64,000 nucleotides of DNA, taken from assembly GCA_965205735.1 (NCBI GenBank), contig OZ242179.1:2418001-2482000 (forward strand), given 5' to 3'. The notes beneath the pieces are model-generated. The model ran no database searches, had not been told where the DNA came from, and worked only from the letters and a program-made list of their open reading frames with translations. The translations under genes were made by a program, and so were the position numbers. Below are positions 1 through 8,371 of the stretch, in pieces; the first letter of the stretch is position 1; each line of letters opens with the position of its first letter. Origin of the DNA: VXNE01 sp965205735 (lineage in GTDB: Bacteria > Pseudomonadota > Gammaproteobacteria > Pseudomonadales > Azotimanducaceae).

Positions 1-864
1 TTTGGCACGCAAGTAGTCATCAAGCGCAGCTTGCCACGGAGGCAAGCGACCAAAGGCTGTCGAAGTCTTCGAGTTGTCGAGCACGCTGTAGCGAGGGCGT
101 GCTGCACGTGTGGGGTATTCTTCGCTGGTACATCGCGTCACGCGAGCGTCGATTCGCGCTCGGGTGATGATCTCCCGAGCGAAGTCGAACCAACTGGCGG
201 CACCGTCATTGACCACGTGATATAGACCGGGTGCGCAATCCTCGACCAGGATATGCAAGACGACTCGGGCGACGTCCGCAGTCGCGGTCGGTGACATGAT
301 CTGGTCGTCCACGACCCGGAGCGCACCAGTCTCGGCACCGACGCGAATCATGGTCTCAACGAAGTTCCCGCCCTTGCCGCTGGCGCCGGCGACGCCGAAC
401 AGGGACGCAACACGGATAATCACAAGGTTGTCGAGAGCAAGGTTCGCCAACGTCTCGCCCATGGCCTTGGACGCGCCGTAGACGTTTAGCGGTGCGATAG
501 GATCGTCCTCGGTCAGCGGATCGGTGCGCCCGGCGTCACCGCCGAACACGTAATCGGTGCTGACGTGGATCAGCCGTGCCCGGCGGCGGGCGCATACCTG
601 GGCCAACCTCTTCACGGCATGGGCATTGACGGCAACGGCGAGGGCGGCATTGTCTTCGACCTCATCGGTCTTGTGGTACCCGGTACAGTTGACCAGCGCG
701 TCAAAATCCAAGTCTTCGAACTGGCGTTCAATCGCGCCCGGCGACGCAACATCCAACCGGTCCCGCGCCAAGGCCAGAAGTTCGAAAGGCTCGCCAAACT
801 GCTCGTGGTGACGCCGAATATCAACCCCGAGCTGGCCATTCGGCCCCAGCAGCACGACTCTCAT
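1..864 (-). CDS. rfbD: dTDP-4-dehydrorhamnose reductase, 3'-truncated by window edge
   Basis: Last step of dTDP-L-rhamnose synthesis: NAD(P)H-dependent reduction of dTDP-4-dehydrorhamnose in the cytoplasm. The frame is open for 288 codons from an ATG at 864 and runs off the left edge with no stop, so the protein is nearly complete for a family of about 290 residues. Seen: N-terminal Rossmann motif LGPNGQLG, an STDYVFGG segment and the short-chain dehydrogenase pair in NVYGASKAMGE (Tyr and Lys). Rhamnose supply fits the RgpF-like gene just downstream on the same strand. The other rml genes are not in the window and presumably lie beyond its left edge. Confidence 0.9.
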   Translation of the reverse strand, partial: MRVVLLGPNGQLGVDIRRHHEQFGEPFELLALARDRLDVASPGAIERQFEDLDFDALVNCTGYHKTDEVEDNAALAVAVNAHAVKRLAQVCARRRARLIHVSTDYVFGGDAGRTDPLTEDDPIAPLNVYGASKAMGETLANLALDNLVIIRVASLFGVAGASGKGGNFVETMIRVGAETGALRVVDDQIMSPTATADVARVVLHILVEDCAPGLYHVVNDGAASWFDFAREIITRARIDARVTRCTSEEYPTRAARPRYSVLDNSKTSTAFGRLPPWQAALDDYLRAK

Positions 865-966
865 ATCGGGGAGGAAAAACCACGCTGATCGCCAGGTTTC
901 TGCATGGCGATCCGCTTCACATCCGGGATATCGAGGTGTCTTGTCTGCATCGTCTTTCCTGTTCGG

Positions 967-2634
967 CTACCGCCATTCGAAACGATAGTTCATGTCCCGT
1001 ACGACGTTGCCGATGACGCGTTCGATCGCATGCGCCCATTGGGAGTCGAGGTGGAACCGCAGGTGCGTGTCGTCTCCCTCTTCAAAAGGTAGATCCTTGC
1101 AGGTTTCGAATATCCTTTGCAGTACTTCCCGGCGCAGGTACATCATGGTGCCCGACAGAAATTCCACGTCTCTCGACTCGGGTCCCACGTCGAGCAGATC
1201 AAGAAGTTTTATGAATTTCTCAGCGTTGTCTTTCAACTCCGTATCGCGGCACCTGCCGGAACCTATCAGGCCGATGGTGTCGTCCGTCAACATCAACTTC
1301 AAGTTCTCGATCGCAAGCTCTCGCGTCCCCAGGAGAGGAGTCAATAGCCTCCGGCGCCAGAGTAGAGCATCTCCCGTGCCCAGGTGCGGGCTTTTCTTGG
1401 AATGGATTAGACAGAAGAATCGATAATCTTCCATGGGAACATTCCGCAACAACTGAAAGTGACCGCCGATGTCTCGGCCGACATTCTCGCTGACGTATAT
1501 GCTCGCAGCGGGGAAGGTGTCGCGAATATGCTGCTTGAGTTCCTGTGTGAAGGTCGTGTCAACCAAATTGACGTACAGGTCGTAGGTACGCTCGGGCAAG
1601 TTCGCAACGAATCCCGCCAGCTCCTCCCACAGATCCGGATAGTATATGTGCGCGAGAACGCACAGCGGCCGCGTTTCCAGCATCAGTTCCCGAGGCAAAT
1701 CGATTGAAGTCGGGTCGGGCGATGCAATGGCGGCGTCGCCGCGCCACGTATACAGCCTGGGTTCCCACCGCCCACTGCACATGTAGTGCCGCAACGCTTC
1801 CAAGGGCGACCGCTCGGCATAGCCATTCAGGTCTGGATACAGATCAATGTATTCCGCAGCCTTGAAATCCAGTGGAATCTCTCGCGGGTCATCGCAGATC
1901 TGACGTACAAATTCACCTCTGGAACCCGCGCGGGATTCCGCGCGGCCGTGATTGTGGTAGTGATCGAGAAGCGCTGTGTCGTCCGATTGGGCGAGATCCG
2001 GATTCAGGTCGCGATAAAATCGGGCATCGAACGCGAACGCGTCATCCTGGCGCATGTCGATTCGATGGAGGGTCTCGACCACGGGATCAATTTCATCCGG
2101 TTCCAACGCGAACGGCAGCCGGCCTTCCACGGCGCCTTGTTCGAGGTAGTGCCGTAACGGGTCCGCCCCGCTATTCACTACGTCTTCGTTGGCGGCCAGG
2201 TAGTACTCCGGATCGAACAGAATTGGCGTATCGCCTTGGTCGTTGCTGGCGTCGAAGTTGCGATCCGCCAGTTGCAACCGCCCGGAAGCAACGTATCGCC
2301 GGTTAGACCGTGTCCTCGGACCCAAGTGACGATCAACGAATCGCTGGGGTAGCAAACGGAGCAATGGGCCTTTTAACCGCTGCCTGAGCGGGCCGAGTGG
2401 AATCAGCCTCCACAGGAAGCGCATGCTGTAAAAGGCAGTTCCCGACAGGAATCGTCGGGTACCGCCCAGAGATGCCAACAGAACGATCTTGAGGAAGCGT
2501 AGAGGTCGCGTGATGCGCCAGGAGGTTGATCCGTAAATCGCTTCGATCTGGCTCTCTCGTTCGACGATGGCCCGATCCAGGGATTCAATCCGCGCATCCC
2601 GTTCGGCGACAGTACCCTGCAACGACTCGATCAT
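967..2634 (-). CDS. RgpF-like (rhamnan synthesis F) glycan protein, probably the severed C-terminal half of a larger protein
   Basis: A 555-residue protein. The first 35 residues continue a heptad-like coiled coil (VAERDAR, IVERESQ). A basic STSWRITRPLR linker common in large bacterial glycosyltransferases follows, then LFDPEYYLAANEDV-type repeats, and from about residue 320 an RgpF domain (LAHIYYPDLWEEL, ENVGRDIGGHF, HSKKSPH). RgpF proteins act in rhamnose-containing polysaccharide assembly; the exact reaction here is inferred. The same frame stays open upstream of this ATG through about 2707 and reads further repeats of the coiled coil that ends the preceding gene, so the two were probably one gene. 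A GGGAG lies just before the ATG, only about 10 bases after the upstream stop, so coupled translation is possible. Confidence 0.8.
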   Translation of the reverse strand: MIESLQGTVAERDARIESLDRAIVERESQIEAIYGSTSWRITRPLRFLKIVLLASLGGTRRFLSGTAFYSMRFLWRLIPLGPLRQRLKGPLLRLLPQRFVDRHLGPRTRSNRRYVASGRLQLADRNFDASNDQGDTPILFDPEYYLAANEDVVNSGADPLRHYLEQGAVEGRLPFALEPDEIDPVVETLHRIDMRQDDAFAFDARFYRDLNPDLAQSDDTALLDHYHNHGRAESRAGSRGEFVRQICDDPREIPLDFKAAEYIDLYPDLNGYAERSPLEALRHYMCSGRWEPRLYTWRGDAAIASPDPTSIDLPRELMLETRPLCVLAHIYYPDLWEELAGFVANLPERTYDLYVNLVDTTFTQELKQHIRDTFPAASIYVSENVGRDIGGHFQLLRNVPMEDYRFFCLIHSKKSPHLGTGDALLWRRRLLTPLLGTRELAIENLKLMLTDDTIGLIGSGRCRDTELKDNAEKFIKLLDLLDVGPESRDVEFLSGTMMYLRREVLQRIFETCKDLPFEEGDDTHLRFHLDSQWAHAIERVIGNVVRDMNYRFEWR

Positions 2635-2643
2635 GGTCTCCCG

Positions 2644-2985
2644 ATCAGCGATCTGCCGCTCCCGATCGGCGATCTGCCCGTCCCGATCGGCGACCTGCCC
2701 GTCCCGCCTGCCCGTCCCGATCGGCGATCTGCCCGTCCCGATCGGCGATCTGCCCGTCCCGATCGGCGATCTGCCCGTCCCGATCGGCGACCTGCCGGTC
2801 GCGTTCGCTCAACAACTGACTCACAGAGGCGAGTTGGCTATCCCGATCAGCGACCTGCCGGTCGCGTTCGCTCAACAACTGACTCACAGAGGCGAGTTGG
2901 CTATCCCGATCAGCGACCTGCCGGTCGCGTTTGCTCAACAACTGACTCACAGAGGTGAGTTGGCTATCCCGATCAGCGACGCGCT
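2644..2985 (-). repeat. Coding tandem repeats (63-bp and 21-bp units)
   Basis: About three 63-base units lie at roughly 2795-2985 and several 21-base units at roughly 2644-2795. They encode the coiled coil of the sulfotransferase gene and the start of the RgpF gene. Both unit lengths are multiples of three, so slippage by whole units keeps frame. One unit near 2700-2712 has lost 8 bases and breaks the frame. Confidence 0.85.
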
Positions 2986-4000
2986 GGTCGCGTTCACGAA
3001 CGGCCTTGTCAAGGTCTGCGATCTGGCGGTCTCGCCCAACCGCGGCTTGTTCCAACGATAGTGCGGTCCGATCAAGCGCGTGGATCTGCGCTTCGTATTC
3101 CCGATTTCTTTGCGTCGCCTGTCTACCGATGGCAAGGGGGCGGCTAAAGCTCGCGCCAGAATCGTCGAATGCCAACCTGATTGAGTCCAATGTGCCGGCA
3201 TCGGTTGTTCTCACCTCGCCGCGAGCCCAACGATTGAAGATTTCGAAAGCCGTCTTGACCCATCGCGAGACCATCGGATCGTCATGAACACGGGCATCGT
3301 CGTGTATGTGGTGCCGGATTGAGGACGCAATAAACGACTCTATCTCCAGGTCCGCGACGGTCGAACGCCTTGGCCACGTGACTTCGAGTTCAGAACCGAG
3401 TCTGATGGCCACACTCTTCCAGTTGTCGAGCACGTCCTCGTAGCGAGTGAAGGCGCGTGGCAATCCACGCGAACTCGCCTCGGCGTCGAGGACATTTCGC
3501 AACCAGAGGAGCACGCCGACTGACGGATCGATCACGTCGCGCGCCTGCAGCGACGCGGCCACTTCGAGCGGGTTGCGAATGGGCAACGCCACTACCGGTA
3601 CCGCGCCGATACGGTCAAGTGCTTCCTTCCAGAATCGCAAGAGTCGGCAGATTCGAGGATCCTTGAGGACGAACAGCCGGCTGTCTCCGAACTCGCTGGT
3701 GAGAACAGCCCCCGCCCGTTCGTGAAAATCCTCCGCAATCAGCGACGCGTACCATTCCGGATTGAACGCCTCCCAGTCGTCCCAGGACGAGCCGGCGGAA
3801 ACAAGAATCGCGTTGTTGAGATCTACAATCTCAGTGGACTCCCAATATCCCATGGCATTGTTGGGGTCGGCTTCCATCAGCGTATTCGGCAGATCGCAAC
3901 CCAGGCTGGCAAGAACCCTTGTCACGGCGGATGTTCCGCTGCGGTGCATACCCGCAACCAGTACTCCTACTTTTCTGACGTTTCTTGCAGGCGGGGACAT
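2645..4000 (-). CDS. Sulfotransferase-family protein with long repetitive coiled-coil tail
   Basis: A 451-residue protein. Residues 10-260 are sulfotransferase-like: the 5'-phosphosulfate loop GMHRSGTSAV, then KDPRICRLL and RNPLEVAASL near the 3'-phosphate site. PAPS-dependent sulfation of a glycan is the likely role; the substrate is unknown. From about residue 300 the chain is a charged coiled coil made of three 21-residue units (VADRDSQLASVSQLLSERDR) and then 7-residue units (VADRDGQ/IADRDGQ). The last 20 residues, rich in Gly, Arg and Asp, are out of register with the repeat: a 13-base unit replaces a 21-base unit near 2700-2712 and shifts the frame. The intact ancestor was most likely one sulfotransferase-coiled-coil-RgpF protein of about 1000 residues. 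Confidence 0.8.
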   Translation of the reverse strand: MSPPARNVRKVGVLVAGMHRSGTSAVTRVLASLGCDLPNTLMEADPNNAMGYWESTEIVDLNNAILVSAGSSWDDWEAFNPEWYASLIAEDFHERAGAVLTSEFGDSRLFVLKDPRICRLLRFWKEALDRIGAVPVVALPIRNPLEVAASLQARDVIDPSVGVLLWLRNVLDAEASSRGLPRAFTRYEDVLDNWKSVAIRLGSELEVTWPRRSTVADLEIESFIASSIRHHIHDDARVHDDPMVSRWVKTAFEIFNRWARGEVRTTDAGTLDSIRLAFDDSGASFSRPLAIGRQATQRNREYEAQIHALDRTALSLEQAAVGRDRQIADLDKAVRERDQRVADRDSQLTSVSQLLSKRDRQVADRDSQLASVSQLLSERDRQVADRDSQLASVSQLLSERDRQVADRDGQIADRDGQIADRDGQIADRDGQAGRAGRRSGRADRRSGAADR

Positions 4001-4058
4001 GATGGGTCGACCAAAGGACGTCTAGCTACTCGACAAGCGGCTTGATGAAATGCTGGGG

Positions 4059-4376
4059 CTAGATAGTCACGGCGGTGCCGCATGCCGTGACCATGAGCAT
4101 GCTGCCATTCTTTCCGACGACCTCATAGTCGAGGTCGATCCCCGCGATGGCGTTCGCGCCCAGCGAGCGAGCGCTATCGGACATCTCCTTCAGGGCGATT
4201 TCGCGCGCCTTTTTCAACTCCTTCTCATAGGCGGCCGAACGTCCTCCGACAATATCGCGAATGCCCGCGAAAAAGTCCCTGAAGATATTCGCACCGACAA
4301 TCGCCTCGCCCGTGACAATGCCTTTGTAGTCACGGACCGTCTTCCCCTGGATCACTGAAGTCGTGGTCAAAATCAT
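4059..4376 (-). CDS. ybjQ: YbjQ/UPF0145 family protein
   Basis: A 105-residue protein matching the YbjQ (UPF0145) family over its whole length. Characteristic segments are TTSVIQGK at the start, a GEAIVGANIFRDFFAGIRDIVGGRS core, and GANAIAGIDLDYEVVG. Family members are small pentameric proteins of unknown biochemical role, some annotated as heavy-metal binding. It is the last gene of the metG-rnf run on this strand, about 50 bases after rnfE, so it may be co-transcribed. Function cannot be stated further. Confidence 0.85.
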   Translation of the reverse strand: MILTTTSVIQGKTVRDYKGIVTGEAIVGANIFRDFFAGIRDIVGGRSAAYEKELKKAREIALKEMSDSARSLGANAIAGIDLDYEVVGKNGSMLMVTACGTAVTI

Positions 4377-4426
4377 GCGTTGCGTGCCCTACAGATCACA
4401 GTACTCATACGTCAAGGATGGCCTCG

Positions 4427-5002
4427 TTACGTTCGGCGATGCAACTTGTACCTCGCCAAATTACCGCCGGCGCGTGCTCCGGCGAGCAGCAATCCAGCGA
4501 TAATGAACGCCCCGGGCGCAAGCGCAGCCAACGGAACTGCCAGAGCGGCGAGTTCCCGGGCTGCGCCGAGCGCGATCAGGGCAACCGCAAAACCGCACGC
4601 TGTGCCGAGCGCATCCGTTAGCGCCCGTCCTATCGGCTGCTTCGATGCGAACTGTTCCAGTCTGCCAAGAATCATGCAGTTGGTGACGATGATCTGTACG
4701 AACAGCGCAACACGCTCGTAGAGATCGAACGCGTATGCCTGCATCAACATCGTCACCGCGGAAGTGAAGGTGGCGATGACCAGCACGAAAAACGGCAGCC
4801 TGACCTCGGCGGGAACAAAAGCACGAATCAAGGACACCGTTCCCGCCGAACCGACCACCACGAAGGCACTGGCGACGGCCAGTCCCAGCGCGTTCTCGAT
4901 CGTTGTCGTCACCGCCAGCAGCGGACACAACCCGAGAAGACGGCCCCACGCCGGATTGTGGCGCCACGCAGCGTCCTTGAAGACATCGTTCACTCGGAGC
5001 AC
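4427..5002 (-). CDS. rnfE: Rnf electron transport complex subunit E
   Basis: Integral membrane subunit of the Rnf (Rsx) complex, which couples ferredoxin/NADH electron transfer to ion movement or to SoxR reduction. The 191 residues contain about six hydrophobic segments and the conserved LLGLCPLLAVTTTIENALG near the start and IIVTNCMILGRLEQFA mid-protein. The start is a GTG at 5002; VNDVFKDAAW aligns with the start of E. coli RsxE. It is shorter than the E. coli protein (about 230 residues), mostly at the C-terminus. It overlaps the end of rnfG by 13 bases. Confidence 0.92.
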   Translation of the reverse strand: MLRVNDVFKDAAWRHNPAWGRLLGLCPLLAVTTTIENALGLAVASAFVVVGSAGTVSLIRAFVPAEVRLPFFVLVIATFTSAVTMLMQAYAFDLYERVALFVQIIVTNCMILGRLEQFASKQPIGRALTDALGTACGFAVALIALGAARELAALAVPLAALAPGAFIIAGLLLAGARAGGNLARYKLHRRT

Positions 5003-5478
5003 CAGGTCTCGGCAGCCCAGCGCGCGAGGGCCGCATCCCGCGCACGCAGCACTGCGTTGGATGTGATCGTTGCCCCCGTGACAGCATCGACGTGACCTTC
5101 GTCGTTGATGCGTCCGATCCAGTCCGACGGATCGAGAATATCGGCAAAACCAGGTGTTTCCGCATGGCGCGTCACGCGCACGCCCGATAGCCGCCCGTCC
5201 CGAAAGGCGACCACCAGGTCCATCGAACCCCCGTAACCGTGCTCCACCACCGCCAACGCCACCAGGTCTCGATCACATGCGGCGACATCTTCGTGCCCTC
5301 GCATCTCGATGTCGAGTCCCACGAGTTCCTTCAGTGTCGCCTGTCGTCGTTGCCGCTCGTTGGCTTCGATGCGGTCTTCGGTGATCGCGTCGATGCCCGC
5401 GAGCATCGCGCCGGCGGCGGCCATCAATAGGCCGAGAAAGAGCGCGGCGCGCATCGATGTCCCTGGGGGAGCCGTCAT
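4990..5478 (-). CDS. rnfG: Rnf electron transport complex subunit G
   Basis: A periplasm-facing flavoprotein subunit of Rnf. The 162 residues have one N-terminal membrane anchor (residues 8-28) and an FMN-binding domain ending with DAVTGATITSNAV. The Thr of this TGAT motif is the known covalent FMN attachment site in RnfG/NqrC proteins. The ATG at 5478 overlaps the rnfD stop, and the end overlaps rnfE, so translation is probably coupled through D-G-E. Confidence 0.93.
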   Translation of the reverse strand: MTAPPGTSMRAALFLGLLMAAAGAMLAGIDAITEDRIEANERQRRQATLKELVGLDIEMRGHEDVAACDRDLVALAVVEHGYGGSMDLVVAFRDGRLSGVRVTRHAETPGFADILDPSDWIGRINDEGHVDAVTGATITSNAVLRARDAALARWAAETWCSE

Positions 5479-6368
5479 GGTCGCAGCATCGCCTTGTCGA
5501 GCGCTGGCGCCGCCAGGTTGGCAAGCAGCACCGCGAAAGCTATGCCATCCGGATAGCCGCCGAAACTGCGAATGCAATAGACGAGCACGCCTATCGCAAA
5601 CCCGAAGATCCATTGCGCGCCCGCCGACGACGGCGCGGTCACCGGGTCCGTGGCGATGAAAAACGCCACCAGCATGGTGCCGCCGGAAAACCAATGGAAC
5701 AGGGGGGAACCCAGGCTCGCGGAACTGCCGTTGTCGTATCCGAGCGCGGCGCACGCGCCGAGTGCGCCGAGCACCGCGACGGGCATTCGCCAGTTCGCGA
5801 TACGGGCAGCGCAAAGATAGAGGCCGCCGACAAGCGCGGCGACATTGACGATCTCGAAGCCGTGCGCGCCGATCGCGCCGAAAGCGGGTTGCCGCCATAC
5901 CTCGGCTACGGTGGCGCCCCCCCGGAAGCTGAAGACATCCAGCGCCGTGGCCCCCGTGAGCGCGTCCCAGTCGGCCTCCCAGCCAGAAAAGTGCGCCGGG
6001 AAAGCGACCAGCGCGGCGGCGTATCCGACCATCGCGGGGTTGAAGACGTTCTTTCCAATGCCGCCGTAAAGTTGCTTGGCGAGGATCACCGCCATGGCCG
6101 CCGCGAATACCAGGATGCCCGGATCCAACGCCGGGGGAACCGCTATGGCGATCAGCGCGCAAGTCACCGGCGTACTGGCATCCTTGACGGCATCGAACTT
6201 GCGAAATCGGGCCCAGACCCAACCCGCCTCCATGGCGACACCGGCGCTCACGGCGACTGCCAGATTGACGAGTACGCCCTGACCGAAACAGTACGTCGCG
6301 GCCAACAGAGCCGGGATGAGCGCCGCGCCGGTGCGCAGCATTACGCCCCGTGTTGTTAACCCGGACAT
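5475..6368 (-). CDS. rnfD: Rnf electron transport complex subunit D, N-terminus remodelled by a repeat insertion
   Basis: A polytopic flavoprotein of Rnf. The 297 residues include IAKQLYGGIGKNVFNPAMVGY and DALTGATALD, whose Thr is the covalent FMN site of the NqrB/RnfD family. The ATG at 6368 lies inside the terminal inverted repeat of a family A element. Compared with E. coli RsxD, the protein lacks roughly a dozen residues of the conserved N-terminal SPY/H-containing segment and begins at about RGVMLRTG. The upstream frame is open but is encoded by the repeat itself (it contains MRARGQKT), so I do not extend the gene. Expression now depends on translation initiating at the repeat edge. Confidence 0.9.
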   Translation of the reverse strand: MSGLTTRGVMLRTGAALIPALLAATYCFGQGVLVNLAVAVSAGVAMEAGWVWARFRKFDAVKDASTPVTCALIAIAVPPALDPGILVFAAAMAVILAKQLYGGIGKNVFNPAMVGYAAALVAFPAHFSGWEADWDALTGATALDVFSFRGGATVAEVWRQPAFGAIGAHGFEIVNVAALVGGLYLCAARIANWRMPVAVLGALGACAALGYDNGSSASLGSPLFHWFSGGTMLVAFFIATDPVTAPSSAGAQWIFGFAIGVLVYCIRSFGGYPDGIAFAVLLANLAAPALDKAMLRP

Positions 6369-6606
6369 TTCATCAAGCCGCTTATTGCGTGATCGAATGT
6401 CATTTATTTTCGAATAGATATTTCTATGTTTCCGGCAATACTGCCAGTTGCAGACTGCGCTGGCCGCGCCCTCGCTGGTCTTTTGCCCGCGTGCGCGCAC
6501 GTGCTCGCTACACCATATGGCATGGCTATGCTTCCGCTCACGAGCACACGCACGCGGGCAAAATCCTGCGCGATCATCGCGGCCCTTGACGAAATATCCG
6601 GGCTAA
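6356..6606. mobile_element. MITE-like element A1, inside the rnf operon between rnfC and rnfD
   Basis: About 250 bases bounded by near-matching inverted ends: TTAACCCGGACATTTC at the left and, reversed, TTAGCCCGGATATTTC at the right. An internal inverted repeat around TTTTGCCCGCGTGCG lets the element fold into a long hairpin. It has no ORF of its own. Its right-hand CTA provides the rnfC stop codon, and its left end contains the rnfD ATG. The same element occurs at 46095 and 48403. Confidence 0.85.
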
Positions 6607-7877
6607 CGTCCCGGATGCGTCCATTCGCGGCGGGAAGCCATGCGGACTTCGCGTTCCTTGCGCTGTTCCGCGCGCTGTTGTTCCAGGCGCGCCGCACGAG
6701 CCGTGTATCGGTCCCGCGCAAGCGCGGCGTTGCGCGCGCGGCGTGCCAACTCACGACGTTCCGACTTGCCATGTCGGAATGTCGCCAGCAGCGGCAAGCC
6801 GCTTGGGCAAGCCAGGTCGCAGGCACCGCATTCAACACAGTCAGCAAGTCTCAACCCTTCCGTCTCGGACCAGCGCCGCGCGTTGATGTGACGGAACAGG
6901 TCCTGCGGCAGCAGTTCTTCGGGACAAGCGCGCGCGCACCATCCGCAGCGGATGCATGGACTCGCCTCCCGCGGCGCGCGCACGCTGACCGCACGCGTGG
7001 TCTTCGCGATGGACTCGCCTTCCGTCGCCACCCAGCCTGTGACCGGACCGCCGACCATTACCTGGCCCTCGGGCAACGGCAGTTCCGCGACAGGATGGCC
7101 GATACGCAGCCAGGCGTTTGCGTCGTGCACGGTGACAATGCGCGGTGCGTTGGCGACGATAAGGCGCTCCCCGCAATGCCATGCGCGGTGAACGGCGAAT
7201 ACTGTGGCGACGTTGAATACCACGACGCCCACGTCCGTAGGAATTTCGCGACCCTGGCGAACAGGACTTCGAGACAGGTCCTTGCCCAGCAACCGCGCTA
7301 TCAGCGCACGTTCGGAACCGGAGGGGTAGGGACCCGTCACCCGCGCAACGTCGGCGCCTGGAATATCATCCATCCCCTCGCCGAGGGCGATGATCGCACG
7401 CGGTTTTCCCAGGTAGTCCGCCAAGGCGCCCATGCCCGACAACACCTCCTCGGTATGGCCTCGCAGGAGGGCGCCGTCCGCCGAAACACCCGGCTCGCAT
7501 TCAACGGCATTGACGATGAGAGTCGTCACGGCGGCGTTCCTGGCTTGTTGAAGTTTCAGCCAGGTCGGATAGCCGGCCCCGCCCAACCCGACGATGCCGG
7601 CGTCCCGCACGCGCTCCGCCAAGTCCTTTGAGGTCAGGGGCGGTGCGGCGTCTTCACGCCCGTCGGGATACAGCAGCATTTCTGTCGCCGTCACTTCCAC
7701 TACGCCAGACGTGCCCGCATTCAAGTACCCCGCCGGTCCCGAATGCGCAGCGGCAAGCGCATCGCCCGCGCGGATACGCTTGCCCGAAGCCACCGCTGGT
7801 TCGTACCGCCCGCTGCGAGTGAGCAATGGGTATCGCAACACGCGAGGCAGGGGCAGGCGCTTCACGGCCGCTTCCAT
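6603..7877 (-). CDS. rnfC: Rnf electron transport complex subunit C
   Basis: A peripheral NADH-oxidising, FMN- and Fe-S-binding subunit of Rnf. The 424 residues contain GIVGLGGAGYPTWLKL (glycine-rich NADH/FMN loop), NAVECEPG, and two 4Fe-4S clusters: CIRCGWCARACPEEL and CVECGACDLACPSG. The start at 7877 (MEAAVKRLPL) overlaps the end of rnfB by 16 bases; a longer open frame to 7940 reads through rnfB sequence and is not expected. The C-terminal tail is short, without the long Ala/Lys-rich extension of E. coli RsxC. The stop TAG coincides with the border of element A1. Confidence 0.93.
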   Translation of the reverse strand: MEAAVKRLPLPRVLRYPLLTRSGRYEPAVASGKRIRAGDALAAAHSGPAGYLNAGTSGVVEVTATEMLLYPDGREDAAPPLTSKDLAERVRDAGIVGLGGAGYPTWLKLQQARNAAVTTLIVNAVECEPGVSADGALLRGHTEEVLSGMGALADYLGKPRAIIALGEGMDDIPGADVARVTGPYPSGSERALIARLLGKDLSRSPVRQGREIPTDVGVVVFNVATVFAVHRAWHCGERLIVANAPRIVTVHDANAWLRIGHPVAELPLPEGQVMVGGPVTGWVATEGESIAKTTRAVSVRAPREASPCIRCGWCARACPEELLPQDLFRHINARRWSETEGLRLADCVECGACDLACPSGLPLLATFRHGKSERRELARRARNAALARDRYTARAARLEQQRAEQRKEREVRMASRREWTHPGR

Positions 7878-8371
7878 TTCAAGGTCGCTTCCGCTGTCGG
7901 CTCGAGGGAGATGCAATCGACCGGACACGGCGCGAGGCAAAGTTCACATCCCGTGCAGCGCGCCTCGATGACCGTATGCACATACTTGCTCGCGCCGACA
8001 ATGGCATCCACCGGGCACGCAGCCAGACACAGCGCACAACCGATACACGCCTTTTCATCGATCACGGCGACGCAGTCGGCGGGCGCCAAAACTACGGGTT
8101 GCTCCGCCTCCCGCCCGAGCAGCGCCGCAATTGCCTCGGCGGTCGTCTGCCCGCCCGGCGGACATAGATCGAGCGGCGCGCCGGCAGCGATCGCTTCGGC
8201 ATAGGGGCGACAACCGGGATAGCCGCACTGCGCGCATTGGGTTTGCGGCAACAAGGCATCGATGGCGGCCGCCAGGCTATCCCCGTTCTCCGAGAAACGC
8301 TTGCGCGCGAATCCCAGGGCGGCGCCAACAACCAACCCAAGCGCGCCGAGAACGATCGCAGCCAGGATCAT
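7862..8371 (-). CDS. rnfB: Rnf electron transport complex subunit B (ferredoxin-like)
   Basis: An electron-transfer subunit of Rnf. The 169 residues contain an N-terminal membrane anchor (residues 3-23), the four-cysteine CAQCGYPGCRPYAE...LCPPGG domain, then two ferredoxin 4Fe-4S motifs, CIGCALCLAACPVDAI and CTGCELCLAPCPVDCI. The ATG at 8371 overlaps the rnfA stop in an ATGA arrangement typical of coupled translation. Confidence 0.95.
   Translation of the reverse strand: MILAAIVLGALGLVVGAALGFARKRFSENGDSLAAAIDALLPQTQCAQCGYPGCRPYAEAIAAGAPLDLCPPGGQTTAEAIAALLGREAEQPVVLAPADCVAVIDEKACIGCALCLAACPVDAIVGASKYVHTVIEARCTGCELCLAPCPVDCISLEPTAEATLKWKRP

Noticed and set aside
2644..2985. Possible CRISPR array
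   Set aside because: Repeats are contiguous, multiples of three, without spacers, and encode a coiled coil.
4990..6222. Long minus-strand open frame spanning rnfG and most of rnfD
   Set aside because: Only its last 162 codons (rnfG) resemble a protein; the rest is an out-of-frame reading of rnfD.
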